Positions 25,710 to 34,572 are shown, numbered from the stretch's first letter. The stretch: 42,058 nucleotides of DNA from BMS3ABIN04 sp965554225 (GCA_965554225.1 CBEVZC010000011.1:1-42058); one strand, 5' to 3'. Notes: generated from the letters alone by a model not told the origin. Numbers and translations: made by a program.

Positions 25710-26527
25710 CTAATATCCCATTTCTTCTTTTGGAAACATGTGTTTGGTCAAATCAAAATCAGGATGTTCTTGGGCATCGACATAAATAGCCACATCAACG
25801 GCTTCCTGCAGAGTTAAAGAAGGTTCATCTTTCGGTATTTCGACTTTTATCCATGATGCCATTTTATTCGACTTACTTAAGCCTGCGCCTGTGTTATATG
25901 AATTTGGTCCCCAAACCGGCGGTCAGTCTTCCGTTCCAAGACCGTTTTCGCCATGGCAGTCGCTGCATTGGTCCATATAAACTTTTTTACCGTTAAGATA
26001 ATTTTCGTTGTAGCTTTTTTAACTAATTGATTAGTTTTTTTATTCGGCCAAACTTTTTTAAAATACGGATTGACCGGTTTCTTGGAATTTAAAGTGATAG
26101 GCAATCCTTCCGAAAACCAAGTAATATAAGCTGCCATTGCAACCGATGCTTCCGTATCTATGATAGGTCTTTTCCCTTTCATACTTCTCATAAAACAGTT
26201 ATTAATTATATCCTGTAAAGTCTGGACAGATTTTTCGCGTTTTGAGTAAGCCGGAAATGCTCTTGCCGTTCCAATAAAAGAACCGAGCGACTTAGTTTTT
26301 CCGCCATCAAAGTGGCAGCTGTTTCACTGCAATTTATTTCCTACCAAATCTTTTGTAAGCGGATGTGTATCGGTATGCATAATGATGTCATCACCTAATT
26401 TTACCATTCGACCAAGTTCTCCGTCAGGGTATTTTGTAGGCGGATCTGGTATGTTAGGTGCGTCAACAGCAAAAAGCAAGAGAATAAAAAGAGCAATAGT
26501 TCCCAACTTCAAAAATAAATTTTTTAT
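25710..26527 (-). pseudogene. decayed diheme c-type cytochrome (TsdA-like)
   Basis: Joining frames on the minus strand rebuilds one protein: a signal peptide, then YPDGELGRMVKLG, HPLTKDLVGNKL, a first heme site region, KREKSVQTLQDIINNCFMRS, AYITWFSEGLP, a second heme site CSDCH, and a tail ending PKEEMGY. This pattern fits diheme cytochromes of the thiosulfate dehydrogenase (TsdA) type; the enzyme activity is not proven. Four lesions are visible: an apparent ATG-to-ATA start (26525-26527, after a GAGG); a disrupted first CxxCH near 26330, with 11 bases where six are expected; a one-base loss in an A run near 26002; and an in-frame TGA at 25923-25925. The decay is recent enough that all parts remain readable. 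Confidence 0.8.
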
Positions 26528-26813
26528 GTGAACCTCTATATTATTTTTTGATAATTAGAATAAATTTAAGATATTAAAATTATCATTCAAGAAAAAAACA
26601 AATTAAATTAAATCGTATACTAATTTAGTATATAAAGTAATTTATACTAAGTTTTATAAATGGAGATTTCTTATTTTCTTTATCCAATTTTGGAAGAACG
26701 GAAGTTTTCATTATCGATTTATTACTATTTTTCACATTGTTGCTTTCAAATCCTTATTTTAGAAGTATAAAATTTTCGTATTAAATAAAAAATTTTTATA
26801 GGCATGTTTAAAT

Positions 26814-29800
26814 ATGAATGAATTTAGCTGCAGTGAAGTTTCAAAAATATTTCTAAAAAACGAATTTCATATTGCAAAAGCGATAAGAGAAAAATACGGT
26901 TTTAGCGACGAACTGTTTTCTATTACAGGGAATGTAGTTTTTGCAAATTTTCACGCTGTTAGAGTATTTGTTCAAAAAATTAATGATAAAAGGGATAGTG
27001 CCGATTATATTAGGGTCGGCGAAGTAAATGCTGCCGGTTTGCTGGATGAAATTTATCATTACATTCTGCATAAATATGAAGAAAATGAGAATCCGGGAGT
27101 TTTTGACAGAGCAATTTCTTTTCTAAAAAATAAATTGGGAAACGATAGTCTTAATAAATTACTAACCGATTTTGTATCTCTGTTTCCGCCTTCGGATGTT
27201 TACAAAGGTAAAATAGGAGTTGAAGATTATCTTGCTTCATATACGAAAGACAAAGACAACAAAGAAATAGTTCTGGAAGAATTGATTTTACTTTTCTTGG
27301 CTAATTTTAATCCGGCAAACAGTAACCTGAAAGAATTGTTTGACGAGAATTATTTTAATGAAAAAAATAACTACAAAAAATCAATTGATTTATTAGAAAA
27401 TTTTTTCCAAAGTGAAAAACCTTACGGGCCGGATAACCAGCCTATTTTAGAAATGCTTAAAACTCCAATATTGCAAAACCCCTCTAATCTTTGGGATCAG
27501 CTGGAGTTTATTAAAACCAACTGGAAACCGGTTCTTGAGGATTTGTATATCCGGAGAATACTGAGCAGTCATGATTTAATGAAAGAAGACGTTATCTTCG
27601 AATCATTCGGAGGCGGCGGGGGAGCTCCCACTGTTGTTCCTAAATATAAAGGTCTTCCGGATAATTTTAATCTTTTCACAATCGGTAAATCAATGTATAA
27701 ATATGCATTGGACAGTTCGACTGAATATGATGAACCCGAACAGTTTACTCCGGATGTTGACTGGATGCCGAATGTTGTTTTGCTTGCGAAGAATGCTTTT
27801 GTTTGGCTGGACCAGCTTTCGAAAAAATATAGCAAACAAATTAATAGACTTGACTTAATTCCCGACGAGGAACTAGATCAATTGGTTCGTTGGAATATCA
27901 ACTCACTTTGGCTTATTGGAATATGGGAGCGAAGTTCCGCTTCGAAAAAAATTAAACATCTAATGGGTAATATAGATGCAGTAGCGTCTGCTTATTCATT
28001 ATACGATTATACTATTGCACATGATTTGGGCGGGGAAGATGCGTATAATAATCTGAATGAACGTGCAAAAGCACGTGGGATAAGACTTGCAAGCGATATG
28101 GTCCCGAATCATACAGGTATTTATTCGAAGTGGGTAATTGAACATCCCGAATATTTTATTCAATCGAATGAATCTCCATTCCCGAATTATCAGTTTACAA
28201 AAGATGATCTATCGGAGGATCCGAGGGTTCAAATGAGAATTGAAGATAAATATTATGAAAGAACAGATGCAGCGGTTGTGTTTCAAAGGATTGATAATAC
28301 TAATGGAAATGTAACATATGTTTACCATGGAAATGATGGAACAAACATGCCGTGGAACGATACTGCTCAACTTGATCTACTCAAAAAAGAAGTAAGAGAA
28401 GCAGTCATTGAGAAAATTTTTGAAGTTGCGAAAAAGTTTTCCATCATCCGTTTTGATGCCGCAATGACGCTTACAAAAAAGCATTTCTCCCGTCTTTGGT
28501 ATCCTCAGCCTGGAATGGGCGGTGATATCCCTTCGCGTACGGATTATACTATGTCTAAAGAGCAATTTGATTCTCTATTCCCGGAAGAATTTTGGCGCGA
28601 AGTTGTTGATAGAATAAATAATGAATTGCCCGATACTCTTTTGCTTGCCGAAGCTTTTTGGCTGATGGAAGGATATTTTGTTAGAACATTAGGTATGCAT
28701 AGAGTTTATAACAGCGCTTTTATGAACATGATGAAGAATGAAGAAAATGAGAAGTACAGGGATTTAATTACAAATACATTGGAATTTGAACCGGAAATAT
28801 TAAAACGTTATGTGAATTTTATGAGCAACCCTGATGAAGAAACGGCAATTCATCAATTCGGTACACAGGATAAATATTTTGGCGTTGCAACTCTAATGGC
28901 AACATTACCGGGCTTGCCGATGTTTGCTCACGGTCAGATTGAGGGATTCAAAGAAAAATACGGAATGGAATATAAGCGGGCATATTATAACGAAACTCCA
29001 AATGAATATTTGATTGAAAAACACCAAAAAGAAATTTTATCGCTGCTTAGTAAAAGATATGTATTTAGTGAAGTAAATAATTTTTGGCTCTATGATTTCT
29101 ATACAGAAAACGAAAATTTATGTGAAGATGTATTTGCTTATACCAATAGTTTTGGAAGAGAAAAAGCTCTTGTTTTTTATAATAATAAATACAATGAAGT
29201 ATCGGGCAAGATTTATCGCTCTGCGCCAAAACAAGTATCTGCAGATGATAAAGAAAGAAGGTTGAAATCAATAACATTTTTGGAAGCTCTCGGTATTAAA
29301 TCTGATGATAAATTCTTTTACATATATAAAGATAATAACTCCGAACTTTATTATATCCGTTCGGGAAATAGCCTTTTTAAGAATGGATTCCAAATTGGAC
29401 TAAGAGGATTTGAATATAAAGTGTTCTGGAATTTTCATGAGGTATTTGATTCTACCGGTGATTATAAGCAGTTGGCAGAATCATTGGGAACAGATGGTGT
29501 TCAGGATATTAATAAAGCAATCAAAGAAATATCTTTAAAGCCTGTCCACGAAGCATTCCAAAATATGTTTGATGAATCTGCCCTGAATAATTTTGTTAGT
29601 TCTTTTATAGTGGATAATAAAAGTTATGTTACGGAAGAAAAAAGCGAACGTTTCTTGAGCAATAAGTTTTATTATTTGATTAATACACTCAAAAAACATT
29701 TCCATTTAAAAGTGGAATTAGATAGTTATATCAAGGAATTCGATCATTGTTTGAAGGGATTAAAATGGATTAATCCATTGATCAAAGAAGAAGCATTTCT

Positions 29801-30536
29801 GAAGCAGAATATTAGACTTGCCGGTGTTAAAAAATCTGTTGTTATTTCTCATGACTCAAATTACAAAGAGAATTCAATAATTTTAATGATGTATCTGGTT
29901 ATAAGACATATCAATAATTTCCTTAAAGAATCCGGTGGAAATAATGCAGATGAGTATGAAAAACTGCTTCTGGGAAAACCAATTAAAAGAATACTCCGGC
30001 GCACGGGCAGAAGTGAAGATAAAATATTTAAGAAAATAACACTTTTGAATATTTTGCTAAAATTTAATAATAAAATATTTGATATTGAAGAATTATATGA
30101 AAAACTTCCTATTAAAAGTTCAATAAAAACCGAAGAGAAATTCTGGAAAAAGTATAATTCAAAATCTTTTTTGGATTTGTTAAACGATGATTATGTAAAA
30201 GTTTTTCTAAATGTAAATGAATATAAAAATGCTTGGTATTTCAGTAAAGAGCAGTTCGAAATATTAATTAATTGGTTATTCACGGTAACGGTTTGCAGTT
30301 ATACAATTAAACGAGAGAGCGATTTAGAGCATATTGATATTAAAACGAGTAAGTTAAGAAAGGTTGCTTCTCTTACTCCTGTGGAAATAAAATTAATTTT
30401 GTTAATTGCGAAAACATATTATCAAGTTGATTTTGTAAAAAGCCTATCTATACAATCGAAATACAAATTAGATAAATTGAAGGAACTGAGCAGGGCAGTA
30501 TCGAACATGAATAAAAGTTCTAAAAATTATAAATGA
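26814..30536 (+). CDS. large GH13 alpha-amylase-family protein
   Basis: The 1240-residue protein has a GH13 barrel in its middle. Region I is DMVPNH (428-433), region II is IRFDAAM with nucleophile D548, region III is LLAEAFW with acid/base E613, and region IV is FMSNPDEET with D674. The catalytic triad is complete, but Pro673 replaces the usual His of the NHD motif. About 270 residues precede a glycine-rich FGGGGGAP stretch, and about 400 helical residues follow the barrel; neither part is recognised. There is no signal peptide, so it is probably cytoplasmic and may act on glycogen or maltodextrins. The start is an ATG at 26814; a second ATG four bases later is out of frame. Confidence 0.85.
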   Translation: MNEFSCSEVSKIFLKNEFHIAKAIREKYGFSDELFSITGNVVFANFHAVRVFVQKINDKRDSADYIRVGEVNAAGLLDEIYHYILHKYEENENPGVFDRAISFLKNKLGNDSLNKLLTDFVSLFPPSDVYKGKIGVEDYLASYTKDKDNKEIVLEELILLFLANFNPANSNLKELFDENYFNEKNNYKKSIDLLENFFQSEKPYGPDNQPILEMLKTPILQNPSNLWDQLEFIKTNWKPVLEDLYIRRILSSHDLMKEDVIFESFGGGGGAPTVVPKYKGLPDNFNLFTIGKSMYKYALDSSTEYDEPEQFTPDVDWMPNVVLLAKNAFVWLDQLSKKYSKQINRLDLIPDEELDQLVRWNINSLWLIGIWERSSASKKIKHLMGNIDAVASAYSLYDYTIAHDLGGEDAYNNLNERAKARGIRLASDMVPNHTGIYSKWVIEHPEYFIQSNESPFPNYQFTKDDLSEDPRVQMRIEDKYYERTDAAVVFQRIDNTNGNVTYVYHGNDGTNMPWNDTAQLDLLKKEVREAVIEKIFEVAKKFSIIRFDAAMTLTKKHFSRLWYPQPGMGGDIPSRTDYTMSKEQFDSLFPEEFWREVVDRINNELPDTLLLAEAFWLMEGYFVRTLGMHRVYNSAFMNMMKNEENEKYRDLITNTLEFEPEILKRYVNFMSNPDEETAIHQFGTQDKYFGVATLMATLPGLPMFAHGQIEGFKEKYGMEYKRAYYNETPNEYLIEKHQKEILSLLSKRYVFSEVNNFWLYDFYTENENLCEDVFAYTNSFGREKALVFYNNKYNEVSGKIYRSAPKQVSADDKERRLKSITFLEALGIKSDDKFFYIYKDNNSELYYIRSGNSLFKNGFQIGLRGFEYKVFWNFHEVFDSTGDYKQLAESLGTDGVQDINKAIKEISLKPVHEAFQNMFDESALNNFVSSFIVDNKSYVTEEKSERFLSNKFYYLINTLKKHFHLKVELDSYIKEFDHCLKGLKWINPLIKEEAFLKQNIRLAGVKKSVVISHDSNYKENSIILMMYLVIRHINNFLKESGGNNADEYEKLLLGKPIKRILRRTGRSEDKIFKKITLLNILLKFNNKIFDIEELYEKLPIKSSIKTEEKFWKKYNSKSFLDLLNDDYVKVFLNVNEYKNAWYFSKEQFEILINWLFTVTVCSYTIKRESDLEHIDIKTSKLRKVASLTPVEIKLILLIAKTYYQVDFVKSLSIQSKYKLDKLKELSRAVSNMNKSSKNYK

Positions 30537-31126
30537 AAGAAGAATGTAGATTTTTGAATTGATAAATGAACATTGTATCCGCTGAATATTCATTCGCACA
30601 TATTATTAGCTGGAAATATTTAATTAATTCCCTGATAAAATATTTTGGTATGAAAGCACATTCCGAAGCACAATATTTAAAAAACAAACAAAATCATCTC
30701 CTGAGATTTGTAAATACTTGATCAAAATAAAATAACCGGTCTAATTTTGAAATGTTTTATAATTTACCTGTCACTTTGATAATATAACAATTATATCTAT
30801 TTTAATAAGAGGAATGATAAAACAAAAATTTCTTTACATTTGTTTTTAAAATTACCTGAATGGACTTTTAAGGTGACGATAGGAATTAGACAAAGAATAG
30901 ATATTAAAAGTGGAATTACGAAATAAACGGGAAATTATTTAACATATATCGGTAATAAATTTATCCGCCTTTGGAGGATGTAATACGCTTGTTGAGATGT
31001 TAGTCAAAATGTTAAGAAAAACTATAAAACTTATCATTCTTAATGATATATGTAAAGATTATTTGCTTTTCTTATCAAACCGAACTATCTTTGTAAAATA
31101 AACGAACTTTTTGTAACAGAAAGAAA
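30537..31126. other. 590-base region between the GH13 and Fic genes
   Basis: No gene is supported here. Only micro-ORFs are seen, for example an 11-codon frame near 30814. The last 70 bases contain the separately listed promoter for the Fic gene. Confidence 0.6.
31062..31093 (+). promoter_or_regulatory. Bacteroidota-type promoter upstream of the Fic gene
   Basis: TTTG at 31062-31065 and TATCTTTG at 31086-31093, spaced by 20 bases, match the Bacteroidota consensus TTTG, about 19 bases, TAnnTTTG. It ends 33 bases before the Fic ATG. Confidence 0.6.
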
Positions 31127-32188
31127 ATGTTAAAGAAATTACCATTAGAAAAAGACGTTGAAACAAAGAAAGTTTTGAAAAAGCTTGCTTCTGCTCATAG
31201 GGCACTTGCAGAATTGAAAGGAATTGCTGCAACTATTCCAAATGAAAATATTTTGATTAATACTTTGGGACTTCAAGAAGCAAAAGACAGTTCGGCAGTA
31301 GAAAACATAATTACGACCCACGATGATGTTTATAAAGCCGAATTAAACTTTGATAGTTTTAAATCATTAAATGCAAAAGAAGTTCAAAATTATATTTCTG
31401 CTTTGAAAAAAGGATTTTCTCTAATCTCAAAAAACAAAATTTTGACAAATAAAGATATAATAGCAATACAATCTGAATTAGAGAAAAATGATGCAAGTTT
31501 TAGAAAACTTCCCGGAACTGCTCTGAAAAATACAACAACAGGAAAAACTGTTTATACTCCGCCACAAGAATATTCCCAAATTGTGGATTTAATGTCAAAC
31601 TTAGAACAATTTATCAATGATGATACCATTTCCGATTTTGACCCTTTGGTAAAAATGGCAATTATTCACTCTCAATTTGAAAGTATCCATCCTTTTTATG
31701 ACGGAAACGGGAGGACAGGAAGAATAATAAATGTATTATACTTAGTAATGAAAGAGTTACTAAATCTTCCGATTTTGTATTTAAGCAGATATATTATTTT
31801 AAACAAAGGAAATTATTATAAATTATTACAAGAAGTTAGGGAAACCAACAATTGGGAAAATTGGATTTTGTATATGCTTCAAGCAGTTGAAGAAATATCG
31901 CAAGAAACGATTGTTTTAATCGGAAAAATAAGAGAATTAATTTTTGAATATAAAAACCTACTCAGAAATAATTATAAATTTTACAGTCAAGATTTATTAA
32001 ACAACTTATTCAAGCACCCTTATACAAAAATTGAATTTATAAAAAGAGATTTGGGCGTATCAAGAATAACAGCAGCAAAATATTTGAATGAATTAGCAAA
32101 AAATGGAGTATTAAAAAAACAAAAATTAGGAACAGGAAATTATTATATAAACGAGAAATTAATGAATTTATTAATAATGAAAAAATAA
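31127..32188 (+). CDS. Fic-domain protein adenylyltransferase (SoFic-like)
   Basis: Fic enzymes transfer AMP from ATP to hydroxyls of target proteins. In this 353-residue protein the complete catalytic motif HPFYDGNGRTGR is at 188-199 with H188 as base. The N-terminal helix contains SSAVEN (55-60), which fits the inhibitory (S/T)xxxE(G/N) motif, with E59 expected to block ATP binding, so it is a self-inhibited class II Fic. The C-terminus is a winged helix (GVSRITAAKYLNELAKNGVL), as in SoFic of Shewanella. Targets are unknown; members act in stress, toxin-like or defence roles. The gene is preceded by a Bacteroidota-type promoter and followed within eight bases by an attC-like palindrome. Confidence 0.93.
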   Translation: MLKKLPLEKDVETKKVLKKLASAHRALAELKGIAATIPNENILINTLGLQEAKDSSAVENIITTHDDVYKAELNFDSFKSLNAKEVQNYISALKKGFSLISKNKILTNKDIIAIQSELEKNDASFRKLPGTALKNTTTGKTVYTPPQEYSQIVDLMSNLEQFINDDTISDFDPLVKMAIIHSQFESIHPFYDGNGRTGRIINVLYLVMKELLNLPILYLSRYIILNKGNYYKLLQEVRETNNWENWILYMLQAVEEISQETIVLIGKIRELIFEYKNLLRNNYKFYSQDLLNNLFKHPYTKIEFIKRDLGVSRITAAKYLNELAKNGVLKKQKLGTGNYYINEKLMNLLIMKK

Positions 32189-32195
32189 ACACTTT

Positions 32196-32261
32196 GGCTA
32201 ACAAAGGCTATACGTAATGCTCCTAACGTCGCACTACGCATAGCCGTAGCCGTTGTAGGGC
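32196..32261 (+). repeat. attC-like palindromic element after the Fic gene
   Basis: Left arm GGCTATACGTAATGC (32206-32220) and right arm GCACTACGCATAGCC (32231-32245) pair at 13 of 15 positions around a 10-base loop. Outer boxes GGCTAAC (32196-32202) and GTTGTAGGGC (32252-32261) supply the AAC and GTT core triplets of integron recombination sites, 55 bases apart, though the flanking core bases deviate from RYYYAAC/GTTRRRY. It starts eight bases after the Fic stop and ends 12 bases before the next ATG, the usual place of an attC. Confidence 0.6.
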
Positions 32262-32273
32262 ATAGAAGAAAAT

Positions 32274-33095
32274 ATGGAGATATCAGAAAGAACGATAAAA
32301 TTTTTAGGAAAAGCACTTTGTGGAGACAATGGTTTATTGCCATATAGGTCAGGACCTAAACTTGTTGATTTCTTTATAAATTTTGGTTCAAATGATCAAT
32401 ATGGAGAAGGGTTTCCGAGTAGATGGAAATATACCGAAGATAAAGTTAGAGAATTTAATGGAGCAAAAGTATTAAAAGAAATAATAGAAAGTTTTTTAGA
32501 TCCAAGAGACTTTTGGGATACAAACATTGATATTGAGCATACAGTTTTAGAATTTAATAAATTTTTGAAATTTGATGGGTACGAATTGAAAAAGAAAGGT
32601 GAATTTTATAAAATTTATGATTCAACAGGAGTATTAGTGGAACCTGAAATAGTGAAAGGCATTAATCAGGATTTTATACAAGAGCAACTTGCCAAATGCA
32701 ATCAAAAGATAGAACAAGGTGATTATAGTGGTGCCATTACAAATTCAAGAAGTCTTGCAGAAGCTGTAATGATTGAAATTATTGAAAAATATGAGGAAAA
32801 TGAAATTAAAAATGATGGAAAAATAGAAAACCTTTATCGCAAAGTAAAAAAAATTCTAAATCTAACTATTGATCCAAAAACATTACCACAGCCAGCAATT
32901 CAGATATTGTCTGGTTTAGATTCTATAATTGGTGGTTTAGCAGGTATTAGCAACAATTTAGGAGACAGACACGCAAATAAATATAAAACAAAAAAACATC
33001 ACTCAAAGCTAGCTGTAAATGCTACAATGACGTTGGTTGATTTTTTACTTGATAGTCAAGAATATCAAATGAACAAAAAATATGAAAGAACATGA
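32274..33095 (+). CDS. abortive-infection family protein with Abi_C domain
   Basis: The 273-residue protein ends in an Abi_C-type domain (about 150-265): the segments GAITNSRSLAEAVMIEI, NLYRKVKKILNL, and GISNNLGDRHANKY, with HHSKLAVNATMTLVDFLL after it, are its conserved parts. The N-terminal half (KLVDFFINFGSNDQYG, then FPSRWKYT and NGAKVL) is shared by stand-alone abortive-infection proteins of this family. These are linked to phage defence, but mechanism and trigger are not known from sequence. The ATG lies 12 bases after the attC-like element. The stop overlaps the next gene (ATGA), so translation is likely coupled. Confidence 0.8.
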   Translation: MEISERTIKFLGKALCGDNGLLPYRSGPKLVDFFINFGSNDQYGEGFPSRWKYTEDKVREFNGAKVLKEIIESFLDPRDFWDTNIDIEHTVLEFNKFLKFDGYELKKKGEFYKIYDSTGVLVEPEIVKGINQDFIQEQLAKCNQKIEQGDYSGAITNSRSLAEAVMIEIIEKYEENEIKNDGKIENLYRKVKKILNLTIDPKTLPQPAIQILSGLDSIIGGLAGISNNLGDRHANKYKTKKHHSKLAVNATMTLVDFLLDSQEYQMNKKYERT

Positions 33096-33355
33096 TACCA
33101 GATTTTCAAACAATAATGCTTCCTGTATTAGAAATTTTAGCAGACAAAAAAGAACAAACGTTACAAGAAATTATCAGTAAAACGAGAGGTATAGTCAAAC
33201 AAAAGTTATTTGCTGTTGCTAAATCCAAAAAATATATTGATAAAATGGATAAAGTTCTGGCCAAACACTATGGTTTCACAGAAGAAGAATTAGATTTTAT
33301 AATAAACTACGACATAAAGTACAGGATGAGTAAGGAGTTAAACAAGGACAAGTAA
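33092..33355 (+). CDS. chimeric remnant: Mrr N-terminus joined to a restriction-methylase C-terminal tail
   Basis: This 87-residue ORF looks composite. Residues 1-27 (IPDFQTIMLPVLEILADKKEQ and on) match the winged-helix N-domain of Mrr-type restriction endonucleases. From about residue 47, segments such as DKVLAKHYGFTEEELDF and IINYDIKYRM match the extreme C-terminus of Eco57I-like restriction-modification methylases. The catalytic parts of both are absent, consistent with a deletion joining two separate restriction genes in frame. It begins inside the stop of the Abi gene (ATGA). Whether the short protein has a function is unknown. Confidence 0.65.
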   Translation: MIPDFQTIMLPVLEILADKKEQTLQEIISKTRGIVKQKLFAVAKSKKYIDKMDKVLAKHYGFTEEELDFIINYDIKYRMSKELNKDK

Positions 33356-33377
33356 ATTGAGCGATGGAGATTTATAA

Positions 33378-34226
33378 ATGAAAAAAACCGTAATAAAATC
33401 ACTTTCAGAAAACTTTAATTCGCATGCTAACCAGACAGAGAATAATATAGAGTTTTGGTTTGCCAGAGATTTACAACATTTACTTGGTTACACTGAGTGG
33501 CGCAATTTTCAAAAAGTAATAACAAAAGCTAAAACAAGCTGCGAGGCAAGTGGTCATAAACCAACTGACCATTTTGTTGATATCAACAAAATGGTTAAAA
33601 TCGGTTCCGGCACAGTACGCGAAATTGATGATATTATGCTTACCCGTTTTGCGTGTTATTTGATTGCACAAAACGGCGAACCTATAAAAGAGCAGATTGC
33701 ATTTGCTCAAAGTTATTTTGCCGTACAAACCAGAAAATTTGAACTGGTAGAAAAAAGAATTAAAGATAGGGAAAGGTTAAATGCAAGACAAAAATTAACT
33801 TTGTCAGAGAAAGATCTTTCGGAACTAATTTTTGAAAGGACTGGTAATGAAAAAGATTTCGGAATGATTAGAAGTTAAGGCGATAAAGCCTTGTTTGGAT
33901 TTTCAACGGCTCAGAGGAAACAAAAATTGGGTGTAAAATCTAACCGTGCTCTTGCAGATTTTCTACCCATAATTACGATTAAAGCAAAAGATTTTGCTAC
34001 AGAAATTACCATTTTTAATGTAAAGGATAAAAACATTGAAAAAGGGAACAGAATTGCTTGGGAACATATCCGAAATAATAAAAGCGTTAGAAAACTTTTA
34101 CATGAGCGTGGTATAACTCCTGAAGAACTACCGGCTGAAGAGGATGTAAAAAAATTAAATAGAAGAGTGAAATCGGAAGATAAAAAGCTTACGAAGAATC
34201 CGGATAGACTAAATGACGGAGAATAA
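33378..34226 (+). pseudogene. dinD: dinD homolog interrupted by one in-frame stop
   Basis: The reading frame encodes a DNA damage-inducible protein D homolog of about 282 residues, but a TAA at 33876-33878 splits it into a 166-codon part and a 115-codon part in the same frame. The first part has FWFARDLQHLLGYTEWRNF, HFVDINKMVKIGSGT, and ACYLIAQNGEPIKEQIAFAQ. The second has KGDKALFGF before RALADFLP and IKAKDFATEIT, and ends with RGITPEELPAEEDVKKL. The stop falls where a Lys of the conserved IRSKGDKALFG is expected (AAA to TAA), so one base change would explain it. GGAG precedes the ATG. A start codon (TTG) after the stop exists, but a split functional protein is unlikely. Confidence 0.85.
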
Positions 34227-34504
34227 TACAAAATCCTAATTACAATAAATTGATAGTGAAATCCAACTTAACATATTTAGGTAACAAAGAAATATTAAAA
34301 GAACAAAATACGTTTGCCTAACAAGAGTTATACGCAATAGCTGAAAAACACTACTGCTCATAGCAAATACAATCAGTATAAATAATATTAAACTAAAAAA
34401 TAATTTTTCTTAAGTTTGCAGATTATAAATTTGATGCTGTGAATATCCTTCCAAAGCGGAGCGGTATATATCCGGACCGTCGGCTTGCCGCTAAAAGCAT
34501 TATA
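34227..34504. other. intergenic region with a degraded attC-like site
   Basis: No gene is seen over 278 bases. The left part holds the attC-like remnant listed separately. The right part has a GC-richer stretch near 34455-34495 (AAGCGGAGCGG, then CCGGACCGTCGGC) without a clear fold, next to the nfnB terminator. Confidence 0.5.
34316..34364 (+). repeat. degraded attC-like element after dinD
   Basis: GCCTAAC at 34316-34322 matches the integron core RYYYAAC exactly. It is followed by arms GTTATACGCAATAG (34327-34340) and CTACTGCTCATAGC (34351-34364) that pair at 10 of 14 positions plus one G-T. The distal GTT box is not found, so the site looks truncated. Confidence 0.45.
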
Positions 34505-34510
34505 AACATA

Positions 34511-34548
34511 AAAAACCCGGTACTTTCAAAAGCGCCGGGTTTTTCTTT
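34511..34548 (-). terminator. intrinsic terminator after nfnB
   Basis: A perfect 10-bp stem (AAAAACCCGG / CCGGGTTTTT) with a 14-base loop lies about 30 bases past the nfnB stop, with T runs on both strands, so it could work in both directions. Confidence 0.85.
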
Positions 34549-34572
34549 TATTCATATAAATTACAAAGATAT

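Noticed and set aside
25877..26191. Independent 104-codon gene on the minus strand
   Set aside because: Its first half matches the cytochrome, and its second half is a shifted reading of the second heme region, so it is a piece of the pseudogene.
30814..30849. Micro-ORF of 11 codons with a possible ribosome binding site
   Set aside because: Too short to support and lacking any recognisable feature; such frames are expected by chance.
33891..34226. Separate small gene starting at TTG after the dinD stop
   Set aside because: It is in the same frame as the upstream half and continues the DinD alignment directly, so it is the second part of the broken gene.
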